DNA of 64,000 bases from Mycolicibacter longobardus. GTDB lineage: Bacteria > Actinomycetota > Actinomycetes > Mycobacteriales > Mycobacteriaceae. Below, piece by piece: positions 28,610 to 37,273 of this stretch (positions within the stretch are counted from its first letter, which is position 1; the number at the start of each line of letters is the position of its first letter). Made by a program: the position numbers and the translations under genes. Below the pieces are notes generated by a model, which worked only from the letters and a program-made list of their open reading frames with translations, had not been told where the DNA came from and searched no databases. The stretch covers positions 124,001-188,000 of the forward strand of contig NZ_LQPG01000017.1 in assembly GCF_002102265.1 (NCBI RefSeq), given 5' to 3'.

Positions 28610-29989
28610 TCAGATCAGGGCGCCCATCACCATCAGGGGCAGCAGCCCGACGCCGGCGGCGAGCGGGATGCCGATGGCGTCGAGCAGGTCGCCGTCGGCG
28701 AGCTCGGACATGAAGACCTCGTAGCTGTACTGGGGCAGTGTGAACATCACCGCGCTGAGCATGTCCAGCGGCGGGAAACCGGTGTGCGGCGGGAACGTTT
28801 CGAAGAGGTCCTGCCACGTGGTGGGCACCATCGCCCCGGCGGAGGTCTCCAGGCCCGCCAGGGCTTCCCCCGTCCTGAGCAGCTGCTCGGCCCATTCCGG
28901 CAGTGAATACACGTAGTTGGCCGGGTCCATCAAGGTGTTGAAGGCGTCCGTGATGCCCTTCTGCACGCCGTCGGCGAGGGCTGCCGGAACCTGTTGCAGG
29001 ACATCGGCGGGCGGCAGGAAGCCCAGCGCAGTGGGCACGTCGGCGTACCCGGGGCTCCAGCCGTGCTCGATGTTCCCGTACCCGAGATTCACCAACACTC
29101 GCAGGGCCGGCTGCAGCAGGTCGACCAACGGGTTGCCGATGAACGGCAGCAGTTGCAGGGGTGCAAGCAGCGGCAGGGTGCCGGCCGGAATCATGTAGTA
29201 CTCGCTCAGGACGTCATCGGACGACGTCGGCAGTTGAATCGCGTTCGCGATCTCCTCCGGGGTGAGCCCCAGGTAGGTCACGTGCTGGAAGAAGATGCCC
29301 AGCGCGGCGTTGAGGGTGGACAGGAAGTTGATCGGATACTGCGGGAAGTCGGCGAAACCGTCGTATTCGTGGGTGTAGACGGTGGTGGGGAACAGGTCCG
29401 TGGGTGCCGCCCCGCTGAATGTCAGTCCGAGGCTGGGGATCTCCGGGTGGGCACCGGCCGGCAGATCGAAGCGGGCCAGCATGCCGCCGTTGGGAATGCT
29501 CTCGTCACCGATCAGCACGAAACGCAGGTAGTCGCTGGGCACGCCCTCGTCGGCGAGGCGCTGCATCACCATCGTCGAGATCACCGCGCTCTGTGACCAG
29601 CCGAACACCACCACGGGGTCCTCGGCGTCGACCTGGCCGCCGGCGATCTGATCGAGGATCGCGGCTACCAGGATCTCTCCGCCCTGTTCGGCTGACCGGT
29701 CGAAGGTCTCGGTGAAGGGGCCCAGGAACGGGTACAGCGCCGCCGGGGTGCTCAGGATCTGGGTGTTCCCGGTGAAGCCGAGCGGCGCCAGGTAGAGCTC
29801 GTTGACCATGTCGGCGTAGGCCTGGCCCGGCGTCGGCATACCGCTGCCGCCCATGATCAGTGCTGTTCCGCCGCCCAGCGGTGAGTCGAGACCGGTGAGC
29901 CCTACCGCGGGGGCCGCGGCGTCCGCGGGGGAGGCGAGGAGACCGGCACCGACAAGGCCGACTGCGAGAGCACCCGGAATACGGGACAT
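28610..29989 (-). CDS. PE-PPE domain secreted serine hydrolase
   Basis: A 459-residue exported protein. The signal peptide runs MSRIPGALAVGLVGAGLLAS to the ADA|AA site near residue 25. The PE-PPE domain (about 40-270) is an alpha/beta serine hydrolase fold with the nucleophile motif GWSQS (S132) and the segment GTALIMGGSGMPTPG typical of the family. Some mycobacterial relatives are esterases or lipases. The last 170 residues are mostly hydrophobic/helical and end with membrane-like LAAGVGLLPLMVMGALI. ATG 29989 has AGGGGG upstream. It reads against the surrounding serB2 and ABC genes, a single-gene insertion between them. Confidence 0.9.
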   Translation of the reverse strand: MSRIPGALAVGLVGAGLLASPADAAAPAVGLTGLDSPLGGGTALIMGGSGMPTPGQAYADMVNELYLAPLGFTGNTQILSTPAALYPFLGPFTETFDRSAEQGGEILVAAILDQIAGGQVDAEDPVVVFGWSQSAVISTMVMQRLADEGVPSDYLRFVLIGDESIPNGGMLARFDLPAGAHPEIPSLGLTFSGAAPTDLFPTTVYTHEYDGFADFPQYPINFLSTLNAALGIFFQHVTYLGLTPEEIANAIQLPTSSDDVLSEYYMIPAGTLPLLAPLQLLPFIGNPLVDLLQPALRVLVNLGYGNIEHGWSPGYADVPTALGFLPPADVLQQVPAALADGVQKGITDAFNTLMDPANYVYSLPEWAEQLLRTGEALAGLETSAGAMVPTTWQDLFETFPPHTGFPPLDMLSAVMFTLPQYSYEVFMSELADGDLLDAIGIPLAAGVGLLPLMVMGALI

Positions 29990-30154
29990 CCAAACCCCCT
30001 GAACTGAAGTCTTAAGGATTGATGTGCACAGACCGTGGCAAACGTTACAACAAGACAATGGAATGTCAGCAACAAGAAGATCGGCCCGAGCAGGTGTCCC
30101 CGATAGCGGTACCCGGTCGGTCCCCGCGGGGCCGGGGTACGGCACGATAGGGCC

Positions 30155-31009
30155 GTGCCCGACACCGGACGCCCCGCCCCCGCAACAGGGGCCGATCAGG
30201 ACCTGTTGATCCACTTCGAGGGCGTTTCGCTGTCCCGCGACGGGCGCTCCCTGGTGGGACCGCTGGACTGGTCGGTCGAACTCGACGAACGCTGGGTGAT
30301 CATCGGGCCCAACGGCGCCGGTAAGACCTCGCTGTTGCGGATCGCCGCCGCCACCGAACACCCGTCGACGGGTGTGGCCTACGTGCTGGGTGAGCAGCTG
30401 GGCAGGGTCGACACCACCGAACTGCGGGCCCGGGTGGGCCTGAGTTCGTCGTCGCTGGCGCAGCGGATACCGGACGGCGAAACCGTCCGCGACCTGGTTG
30501 TCTCGGCCGGCTACGCGGTGCTGGGACGGTGGCGGGAACGCTACGAGGACATCGACCATGAGCGGGCGATCGACCTGCTGGAAAGCCTGGGCGCTGAGCA
30601 CCTGGCCGATCGCACCTACGGCACTTTGAGCGAAGGCGAGCGCAAGCGGGTGCTGATCGCCCGTGCGCTGATGACCGACCCCGAGCTGTTGCTGCTCGAT
30701 GAGCCGGCGGCCGGTCTCGACCTGGGCGGGCGCGAGGAACTGGTCGCCCGGCTGGGCGATCTGGCAGCCGACCCGGACGCCCCGGCGATCGTGCTGGTCA
30801 CCCACCACGTCGAGGAGATCCCGATCGGCTTCAGCCATTGCCTGCTGCTGGCCGAGGGCCGCGCGGTAGCCGCCGGCCTGCTCGCCGACGTGCTCACCGC
30901 CGAGAACCTGTCGGCGGCATTCGGCCAGTCGATCTCGCTGGAAGTCATCGACGGGCGTTATTTCGCTCGCCGGACCCGCAGCAGAGCAGCTCACCGGAGG
31001 CGCGCATGA
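30155..31009 (+). CDS. ABC transporter ATP-binding protein
   Basis: A 284-residue stand-alone ATPase subunit. Walker A is GPNGAGKT (51-58), the signature is TLSEGERKR (an LSEGE variant of LSGGQ), and Walker B is ELLLLDEPAAGLD, followed by the H-loop in VLVTHHVEEI. No permease gene lies beside it, so its partner is elsewhere or it acts like the ModF/YlmA-type soluble ATPases it resembles. GTG start at 30155. Its TGA overlaps the ATG of the Nudix gene (ATGA), forming a three-gene operon with Nudix and echA17 that is also present in M. tuberculosis. Confidence 0.92.
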   Translation: MPDTGRPAPATGADQDLLIHFEGVSLSRDGRSLVGPLDWSVELDERWVIIGPNGAGKTSLLRIAAATEHPSTGVAYVLGEQLGRVDTTELRARVGLSSSSLAQRIPDGETVRDLVVSAGYAVLGRWRERYEDIDHERAIDLLESLGAEHLADRTYGTLSEGERKRVLIARALMTDPELLLLDEPAAGLDLGGREELVARLGDLAADPDAPAIVLVTHHVEEIPIGFSHCLLLAEGRAVAAGLLADVLTAENLSAAFGQSISLEVIDGRYFARRTRSRAAHRRRA

Positions 31010-31815
31010 CCGACCCCCAGGCCCCACCGCTGCCCACGCGGCCCGCCGCGACGGTAATGCTGGTCCGGGATGGCGACACGGCGTTGGACGTCTTCCTGAT
31101 GCGCCGGCACGCCGCGATGGAGTTCGCCGCCGGCGTGATGGTGTTTCCCGGCGGCGGGGTGGACGACCGCGACCGCAGCGCCGAAGTCGCCTGGTACGGG
31201 CCGGAACCGGCGTGGTGGGCGCAGCGCTTCGGGGTGGACGTCGACCTGGCTGCGGCACTGGTGTGCGCGGCCGCGCGCGAGACGTTCGAGGAGTCCGGGG
31301 TGCTGTTCGCCGGTCCCGCCGATGACGCGGATCGGGTTGTCGCCGACGCCTCGGTGTATGCCGATGCCCGGCGTGCGCTGGCGGGCGGGGAGTTGTCGTT
31401 CGCCGACTTCCTGCGCTCCGAGAAGCTGGTGCTGCATGCCGACCTGCTGCGGCCGTGGGCGAACTGGGTGACGCCGGAGGCCGAGCGCACCCGCCGCTAT
31501 GACACCTACTTCTTCGCGGCCGCGCTGCCGGTCGGCCAACGGGCCGACGGGGAGAACACCGAGTCCGACCGGGCCGGCTGGCTCACCCCCGAGGCCGCGA
31601 TCGAAGACTTCGCGGCCGGGCGCAGCTTCCTGCTGCCGCCGACCTGGACCCAACTGGATTCCCTCATCGGTCGCAGCGTGCAGGACGTGCTGGCGGTGGA
31701 ACGCCAGATCGTGGTGGTGCAACCGGACCTGGCCCGCCGTGGTGAGAACTGGGAGATCGAATTCTTCAATTCCGAGCGCTACAACGCAGCACGCGGGAAG
31801 CGGTGGCCCGGATGA
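31006..31815 (+). CDS. NUDIX hydrolase (NUDT19-like)
   Basis: A 269-residue Nudix-fold enzyme. The Nudix box is split by a long insertion: GGGVDDRD at about 45-52 and then [13 protein letters not shown] at about 88-100, holding the REx2EE metal-binding residues. This architecture is that of NUDT19-like enzymes, which hydrolyse CoA and acyl-CoA in animals. Position between an ABC ATPase and an enoyl-CoA hydratase, with 4-bp overlaps at both ends, agrees with a CoA-linked substrate, though this is inference. The start has GGAGG upstream. Confidence 0.92.
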   Translation: MTDPQAPPLPTRPAATVMLVRDGDTALDVFLMRRHAAMEFAAGVMVFPGGGVDDRDRSAEVAWYGPEPAWWAQRFGVDVDLAAALVCAAARETFEESGVLFAGPADDADRVVADASVYADARRALAGGELSFADFLRSEKLVLHADLLRPWANWVTPEAERTRRYDTYFFAAALPVGQRADGENTESDRAGWLTPEAAIEDFAAGRSFLLPPTWTQLDSLIGRSVQDVLAVERQIVVVQPDLARRGENWEIEFFNSERYNAARGKRWPG

Positions 31816-32558
31816 GCGAGTTCGTGTCGGTCCACACGTCGACCGACGAGCCCGGGTTGGCCACCCTGGTGCTGTCGCGAACCCCGACCAATGCCATGAC
31901 CCGGCAGGTTTACCGGGAGATCGGCGCGGCGGCGGCCGAGGTGTCGGCCCGTGACGACGTCGCCGCGGTGGTGCTGTTCGGCGGGCACGAGATCTTCTGC
32001 GCCGGTGACGAAGTGCCCGAACTGCGCACCCTGATCGCCGCCGAGGCCGAGGTCTTCGCCCGCGTCCGCCACGAGGCCGTGCAGGCCGTGGCGGCGATCG
32101 CCAAGCCGACGGTGGCGGCGGTGACCGGTTACGCGCTGGGCAGCGGCCTGGCGCTGGCGTTGGCCGCGGACTGGCGGATCAGCGGCGACAACGTCAAGTT
32201 CGGGGCCACCGAGATCCTGGCCGGCCTCGTTCCCGACGGCGCCGGACTGGCCCGGCTGGCCCAAACCATCGGCGCGAGCCGCGCTAAGGAGCTGGCGTAC
32301 AGCGGCCGGTTCTTCGACGCCGAGGAGGCGCTGGAACTGGGAGTGATCGATGAGATGGTTGCCCCCGACGGGGTCTACGACGCGGCGATCACCTGGGCCC
32401 GCCGTTTCGTCGACACCCCGCCGCGGGCGCTGGCCGCGGTCAAGGCCTCGATCGACTCCGTCGCGACGCTTTCCCCGGCCGAGCGGGCCGCGGCCGACCA
32501 GCGGCGCTATGCCGAGGTGTTCGCCGCTGGTATCGGATCCACGAGGAGTGAACCCTAA
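31812..32558 (+). CDS. echA17: enoyl-CoA hydratase/isomerase EchA17
   Basis: A 248-residue crotonase-fold protein expected to act on acyl-CoA. The oxyanion hole region is seen in [16 protein letters not shown] and [16 protein letters not shown]. Of the two catalytic glutamates of rat crotonase, the first (in GGGCELAM) is replaced by Ala here (GSGLALAL); the second remains in GATEILAGL. This single-Glu pattern is shared with mycobacterial EchA17 and suggests isomerase or altered hydratase chemistry. ATG 31812 overlaps the Nudix stop by 4 bp; GTG 31803 is an alternative. Confidence 0.93.
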   Translation: MSEFVSVHTSTDEPGLATLVLSRTPTNAMTRQVYREIGAAAAEVSARDDVAAVVLFGGHEIFCAGDEVPELRTLIAAEAEVFARVRHEAVQAVAAIAKPTVAAVTGYALGSGLALALAADWRISGDNVKFGATEILAGLVPDGAGLARLAQTIGASRAKELAYSGRFFDAEEALELGVIDEMVAPDGVYDAAITWARRFVDTPPRALAAVKASIDSVATLSPAERAAADQRRYAEVFAAGIGSTRSEP

Positions 32559-32669
32559 GCCGCCACGCCAGAACGACTTGGGCGGGTGTCGGTTTCTTTT
32601 CACGTTTTTATCAGCTAACGTCCACTCAGCGGCGACGGCCGCCCACTATGCCGGCGTTAGGAACACACC

Positions 32670-33683
32670 ATGCAGTCACGTGCCATCCGCCCCTGGACCA
32701 CCGCGACCGTAGCCCTCCTGGGGGCGGGCGCCGTCGCAGCCACACCACTGGTGGTGCCCCAGGCCGGGGCCGTTGCGGCGGACATCCTGCTGGCCGCCCA
32801 GGACATCACGATCGACCTGGTGCGCCATGGCGAGTCGGTGGACAACGCCGAGCACATCCTGGGCACACTCCCGCCGGGTGCTGAGCTCACCGCGCTCGGA
32901 CAGCAACAGGCGATCGACGTGGCCTCGGAGATCAATTCCGAGTTCCCGGGCGGGATCGCCGGAATCTACGCGTCGGAGTTCATTCGTGCCCAGGACACCG
33001 CGCAGCCGCTGGCCGATCTGCTGAACATGGACATCACGGTCCTGGCCGGTCTCAACGAGATCAACGCGGGCTGGCTCGAAGGCGGCGACCTCAACAACCT
33101 GCTCGTCCAGGTCGGCTACGCCTTCGCGCCGCTGATGTGGGTGATGGGTCATTACTGGGTGCCCATGCTGGGCTCCACGATCGACCCGAACGGGGTGGTG
33201 TTCAACGACCGCGTCGGCGAGGCGATCCAAGCGATTTACGGCAACACCGTCGCCGACCCGGAGAACCCGTTGACCAACGCGGCGTTCGCGCACGCCGGGA
33301 CGATCGCGATGTGGACGTTGATGAACGTCAGGAACCCCGACTTCGGCCTGGTCTTCAACGAACTGCTCGACACCCGCAGTCCGTTGGCCAACGTCGGTCA
33401 GGTCGTCATCGAGGGCAACCCGACCGATGGTTGGACGCTGGTCAGCTGGGATGGGCATGAGGTAGCCGCCACCCCGGACCTGCTGACGGGACTGTTCGTG
33501 GACTGGCGCGATCTGAACGTGGCGCCGCAGATCGCAGCATGGCACATTCTGGAGGCGTGCCAGGGCGGGGATCAGGCCGAGATCGCCGCCGCGCTGCAGA
33601 CGGGCTTCAATGATGTGTTGACCGCCTTCGTCACGTTCCCGCAGGCCGTGTTCGAGACCATCACCGGCGCGTTGAGCGGGTAG
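32670..33683 (+). CDS. secreted histidine phosphatase (copy 1)
   Basis: A 337-residue exported member of the histidine phosphatase (phosphoglycerate mutase-like) superfamily. A signal peptide covers about residues 1-37. The catalytic set is complete: LVRHGES (R52, H53), R106 in SEFIRAQDT, E130 in LNEINAG and the second histidine H208 in AFAHAG. The 130-residue C-terminal extension, with EGNPTDGWTLVSWDG and ALQTGFNDVLTAF, is shared by all three tandem copies in this region. The substrate is likely an extracytoplasmic phosphoester, not identified. A hairpin terminator follows at 33705. Confidence 0.92.
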   Translation: MQSRAIRPWTTATVALLGAGAVAATPLVVPQAGAVAADILLAAQDITIDLVRHGESVDNAEHILGTLPPGAELTALGQQQAIDVASEINSEFPGGIAGIYASEFIRAQDTAQPLADLLNMDITVLAGLNEINAGWLEGGDLNNLLVQVGYAFAPLMWVMGHYWVPMLGSTIDPNGVVFNDRVGEAIQAIYGNTVADPENPLTNAAFAHAGTIAMWTLMNVRNPDFGLVFNELLDTRSPLANVGQVVIEGNPTDGWTLVSWDGHEVAATPDLLTGLFVDWRDLNVAPQIAAWHILEACQGGDQAEIAAALQTGFNDVLTAFVTFPQAVFETITGALSG

Positions 33684-33704
33684 GGCACCGCGCTCTTACG
33701 CCTG

Positions 33705-33745
33705 GCCGGGCGTGGCAGGTTCATCCTGCTGCGCCCGGCTTTCTC
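33705..33745 (+). terminator. Rho-independent-like terminator after phosphatase copy 1
   Basis: GCCGGGCG (33705-33712) pairs with CGCCCGGC (33732-33739), with a second inner stem GCAGG/CCTGC, followed by TTTCTC. It ends the first of three tandem phosphatase genes and implies separate transcription of each. Confidence 0.75.
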
Positions 33746-33841
33746 GTGCTGCCGTCACCCGGCTGGCGAGCGCTCGTGGATCTTGGCCGCCGGGCTATTG
33801 ACATTAGGAAAAACATCAGCTTAATCTGAGCCAGCCATTTG

Positions 33842-33858
33842 CGCTACGCGCCGTAGCG
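33842..33858. promoter_or_regulatory. inverted repeat upstream of phosphatase copy 2
   Basis: CGCTACG (33842-33848) and CGTAGCG (33852-33858) form a perfect 7-bp dyad with a 3-nt spacer, 36 bp before the ATG of the second phosphatase. Position suits an operator; the binding protein is unknown. Confidence 0.45.
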
Positions 33859-33893
33859 TAACTGAACTTAGGGATTCGTTGAAGGAGAAGGTC

Positions 33894-34985
33894 ATGCACC
33901 ACACCCGCCCGTGGATCACCGCCGGAGTCGCCCTCGTCGGCGCCGGAGTCGTCGCCGCCACCCCGGTGACCCCGACCGTAGGAGTCCTGACCGCCGTCAG
34001 TTTCCCCAGCATCCAGCTGACCGCCGCCGACATGGTGCTCAACCTGGTACGGCACGGCGAGTCGCAGGACAACGTCGACCACATCCTGGGCACCGTTCCG
34101 CCCGGTGCACCGCTGACCGACGAGGGTGTGGCGCAGGCGGAGTATCTGGCCGACCCCGACAACCCACAACACCTCGCCAACCCGGACTTCTACGACGGAG
34201 TCTTCGCCTCGGCATTCCTGCGCGCCCAGTCCACCGCCGAGGAATGGCTCGCCGCGGCCGGCGCACCGGACACCGCGGTGGGGATCCTGCCCGGACTCAA
34301 CGAACTCAGCGCCGGTTTCCTCGAAGGCCAGGAGCAGGACACGCTCACCGGCCTGCTCTACCTGATGGCGCCACTGGCGTGGATGTTCGGCCAGTACTGG
34401 GTGCCACAGCTCGGCTCCACCGTCGACATCAACGGGATGGCCTTCAACGACCGCTTCAGCGACGCCGTCGAAGCCATCTACAACCACGGCGGCGGCGCCG
34501 ACGCCGATGACACCATGTACAACGTGGCGTTCTCCCACGGTGCGTCGATCACCACCTGGGCGATGATGAACGTCAAGAACCCCGACTTCGGGCTGTACTT
34601 CCAGGGCCTCACCCAGGGGCTGCTGCCCAACACCGGCCAGGTCGTCGTCGAAGGCAACCCGACTGACGGCTGGACGCTGGTCAGCTGGAACGGAACCGAG
34701 GTCGCGGAGAACCCGGGGCTGCTCACCGGACTGTTCGTGGACTTCCGCGACCTGATCGTCGCGCCGCAGATGGCCGGCTGGCAGGTCATGCAAGCCCTCC
34801 AGGGCGGGGACCCGGCCGAGATCATGGCCGCGCTGCAGACCGGCTTCAACGACGTGCTCGCCGCGTTCGCCGCGTTCCCGCAGGCAGTGATCGACACCAT
34901 CACCGGATCACTGGGCGACGCCGCCGGCAGCGCCGAGGCGACCGGCGACGTGATCGGTGACCTGGTGGCTGCCCTGGCAGGCTGA
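33894..34985 (+). CDS. secreted histidine phosphatase (copy 2)
   Basis: A 363-residue paralogue of the preceding gene. Signal peptide MHHTRPWITAGVALVGAGVV with cleavage near residue 40. The catalytic residues are intact: LVRHGES (H54), R110 in SAFLRAQST, E137 in LNELSAG and H215 in AFSHGA. It differs from copy 1 by a longer spacer (PDNPQHLANPDF) and by a Gly/Asp-rich insertion near 198-206. ATG 33894 is chosen for the AGGAG upstream; an in-frame start at 33879 would add five residues. A strong hairpin follows its stop. Exported phosphomonoesterase activity is inferred. Confidence 0.92.
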   Translation: MHHTRPWITAGVALVGAGVVAATPVTPTVGVLTAVSFPSIQLTAADMVLNLVRHGESQDNVDHILGTVPPGAPLTDEGVAQAEYLADPDNPQHLANPDFYDGVFASAFLRAQSTAEEWLAAAGAPDTAVGILPGLNELSAGFLEGQEQDTLTGLLYLMAPLAWMFGQYWVPQLGSTVDINGMAFNDRFSDAVEAIYNHGGGADADDTMYNVAFSHGASITTWAMMNVKNPDFGLYFQGLTQGLLPNTGQVVVEGNPTDGWTLVSWNGTEVAENPGLLTGLFVDFRDLIVAPQMAGWQVMQALQGGDPAEIMAALQTGFNDVLAAFAAFPQAVIDTITGSLGDAAGSAEATGDVIGDLVAALAG

Positions 34986-34997
34986 GCCACAGCAAGT

Positions 34998-35039
34998 GCA
35001 TAGCCGGGCGCGGCCGCCCCTCACCGCGCCCGGCTATGC
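34998..35039 (+). terminator. hairpin terminator after phosphatase copy 2
   Basis: A perfect 15-bp inverted repeat (34998-35012 with 35025-35039; arm GCATAGCCGGGCGCG) with a 12-nt loop and no T-run, the common intrinsic form in mycobacteria. It lies 13 bp after the stop. Confidence 0.8.
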
Positions 35040-35148
35040 CGTATCTGCAACACCCATGGCCGCCGACCGGGTCGGGTATTGCTCAGCTCGCCGCCTCCTG
35101 CATACGATGTGACATCGCTCACAATGCATTCTGTCTGGGGGGATGGAC

Positions 35149-36198
35149 ATGCGACTAGTCAGCCATTCGTGGTTCACCGCCGGCGTCACGCTGGTCGTCA
35201 CCGGGGTCATCACCGCTACGCCGGTGACGGCGCCCGCATCGGCCGCCGCGCACATTTTCGACATCCGCCTCGCCGCCGAGGACATCACGCTGGACCTCGT
35301 GCGGCACGGCCAATCAACCGACGATCTCAACGGCATTCTCGGCACGCTGCCACCCGGTGACGGGCTCACCGAACTGGGCCATCAGCAGTCGGCAGAGGTC
35401 GCCCAGGCCATTCAGGAGCAGTTCCCGGACGGCATCGCCGGGGTCTACGCCTCGGAGCTCATCCGGACCCAGGAGACCGCAGCGCCGCTGGCCCAGGCGC
35501 TGGGGATGGACGTGCAGATCTTGCCGGGGCTCAACGAGATCCCCGCGGGAATCTTCGAAGGCCAACCCCGGGATCTGCTCACCCAGATCGGCTATTTCCT
35601 GCCGATGGCCTCGTGGGTCCTCGGCAATCTCTTCGTGCAGGCACCCGGCTCCATCAACGGGGTGCAGTTCCAGGAGCAGGTCAACAACGCCGTCGACACG
35701 ATCTACAACAACACCATCGCCGGCGACGGACCACTGACCAGTGTGGCGTATTCCAGCGGTGGGCCGATCGCCATCTGGGCGCTGATGAACGTGGAGAACC
35801 CGCCCATTTTTCTGCTTTTGCAGCAGCTGCTCGAAACACTCGGTCCGCCTCCCAACGTGAACCAGGCCGTGCTCGAGGGCAATCCCATCGACGGCTGGAC
35901 GATGGTCAGCTGGGGCGGGACGCCCGTTCCGCAGACCCCGGACCTGTTCACCGGCTTGTTCGTCGACTACCGCGACCTGGTCACAGTGCCGCAGATCGCC
36001 CTGTGGAACATCTGGGAGGCCATTCAGGGCGGGGATTCCGCCGACATCACTGCCGCGCTGCAGACCGGCTTCAACGACGTGCTGACCGCCTTCGTCAACT
36101 TCCCCCAGGCCGTGATCGACACCATCATCGGCGCGCTGGGCGACAGCGCCGGCTCGGCCGGGGACTCGGTTCTGGACGGCTTGATGGGAGCGATCTGA
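35149..36198 (+). CDS. secreted histidine phosphatase paralogue lacking catalytic His (copy 3)
   Basis: A 349-residue third tandem paralogue with a signal peptide up to about residue 35. The first histidine is kept but in the variant LVRHGQS (R52, H53), and R106 and E130 remain. The second catalytic histidine, present as FSHGA or FAHAG in the sister copies, is replaced by serine (AYSSGG, S203). This should abolish or strongly reduce phosphatase activity, so the protein may be a binding or regulatory homologue. ATG 35149 has GGGGGG six bases upstream; ATG 35143 would place it at zero spacing. It lies 23 bp before the methyltransferase gene. Confidence 0.88.
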   Translation: MRLVSHSWFTAGVTLVVTGVITATPVTAPASAAAHIFDIRLAAEDITLDLVRHGQSTDDLNGILGTLPPGDGLTELGHQQSAEVAQAIQEQFPDGIAGVYASELIRTQETAAPLAQALGMDVQILPGLNEIPAGIFEGQPRDLLTQIGYFLPMASWVLGNLFVQAPGSINGVQFQEQVNNAVDTIYNNTIAGDGPLTSVAYSSGGPIAIWALMNVENPPIFLLLQQLLETLGPPPNVNQAVLEGNPIDGWTMVSWGGTPVPQTPDLFTGLFVDYRDLVTVPQIALWNIWEAIQGGDSADITAALQTGFNDVLTAFVNFPQAVIDTIIGALGDSAGSAGDSVLDGLMGAI

Positions 36199-36221
36199 GC
36201 TGGCCGCTACGCTGACTCACT

Positions 36222-37199
36222 ATGACGAGCACGGACCCGACGCCGAACCCGCACGCCACCGCCGAACAGGTGGAGGCCGCCCGGCACGACAGCAAGCTCG
36301 CCCAGGTGCTCTACCACGACTGGGAGGCCGAGCAGTACGACGAGAAGTGGTCGATCTCCTACGACGAACGCTGTATCGACTACGCCCGGGGCCGCTTCGA
36401 CGTGATCGTGCCCGCTTCCGAACGGCAGAGCACGGACGGGCCCCTTTATGACCGTGCGCTGGAGCTGGGCTGCGGCACCGGGTTCTTCCTGCTCAACCTG
36501 ATGCAGTCCGGGGTGGCGCGACGCGGCTCGGTCACCGACCTCTCGCCGGGCATGGTCAAGGTCGCCACCCGCAACGGTCAGGCCCTGGGCCTGGACGTCG
36601 ACGGCCGGGTCGCCGACGCCGAGGGCATCCCGTATGAGGACAACACCTTCGACCTGGTGGTCGGTCACGCGGTGCTGCACCACATTCCCGACGTCGAACT
36701 GTCGCTGCGCGAGGTGCTGCGGGTACTCAAGCCCGGCGGACGGTTCGTGTTCGCCGGCGAACCCACCACGGTCGGCAACTTCTACGCCCGCCGGCTGGCC
36801 GACCTGACCTGGAAGACCACGGTCGCCGCGATGAAGCTGCCCGGAATGGGCTCCTGGCGCCGGCCGCAGGAAGAGCTCGATGAGAACTCGCGGGCCGCGG
36901 CGCTGGAATGGATCGTCGATCTGCACACCTTCGAGCCCAGTGACCTCGAGCGCATGGCCACCAACGCCGGTGCGGTCGAGGTGCGCACCGCCAGTGAAGA
37001 GTTCACCGCCGCCATGCTGGGCTGGCCGGTCCGCACCTTCGAGTCGACGGTCCCGCCGGGCAAGCTCGGCTGGGGCTGGGCGCGGTTCGCGTTCCGCAGC
37101 TGGACCGCCCTGAGCTGGGTGGACGCCAACGTGCTGAGCCGTGTGGTGCCCAAGGGCTGGTTCTACAACGTGATGGTCACCGGCGTTAAACCGTCCTGA
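36222..37199 (+). CDS. SAM-dependent methyltransferase (Rv3038c-like)
   Basis: A 325-residue class I methyltransferase. Motif I is ALELGCGTGFFLLNLM, motif II around DVDGRVADAEGIPYEDNTFDLVVGHAVLHHI, and motif III in LRVLKPGGRFVFAGE. A 100-residue C-terminal helical extension is typical of the mycobacterial orthologue Rv3038c. It lies at the edge of the methylglucose lipopolysaccharide gene group and reads together with the next methyltransferase, whose likely start overlaps its stop. The acceptor has not been established from sequence. Confidence 0.9.
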   Translation: MTSTDPTPNPHATAEQVEAARHDSKLAQVLYHDWEAEQYDEKWSISYDERCIDYARGRFDVIVPASERQSTDGPLYDRALELGCGTGFFLLNLMQSGVARRGSVTDLSPGMVKVATRNGQALGLDVDGRVADAEGIPYEDNTFDLVVGHAVLHHIPDVELSLREVLRVLKPGGRFVFAGEPTTVGNFYARRLADLTWKTTVAAMKLPGMGSWRRPQEELDENSRAAALEWIVDLHTFEPSDLERMATNAGAVEVRTASEEFTAAMLGWPVRTFESTVPPGKLGWGWARFAFRSWTALSWVDANVLSRVVPKGWFYNVMVTGVKPS

Positions 37200-37273
37200 T
37201 CAGCGGCTACCGTTTCACTGCCGGCGACGTCGGCTATCTGAGCTCGGCCGCCGGTACCGCCGGCCTGGCCGAG

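Noticed and set aside
36207-36926. Minus-strand reading frame opposite the Rv3038c-like methyltransferase
   Set aside because: Composition and lack of motif mark it as a shadow; the plus strand carries motif I-III of a methyltransferase.
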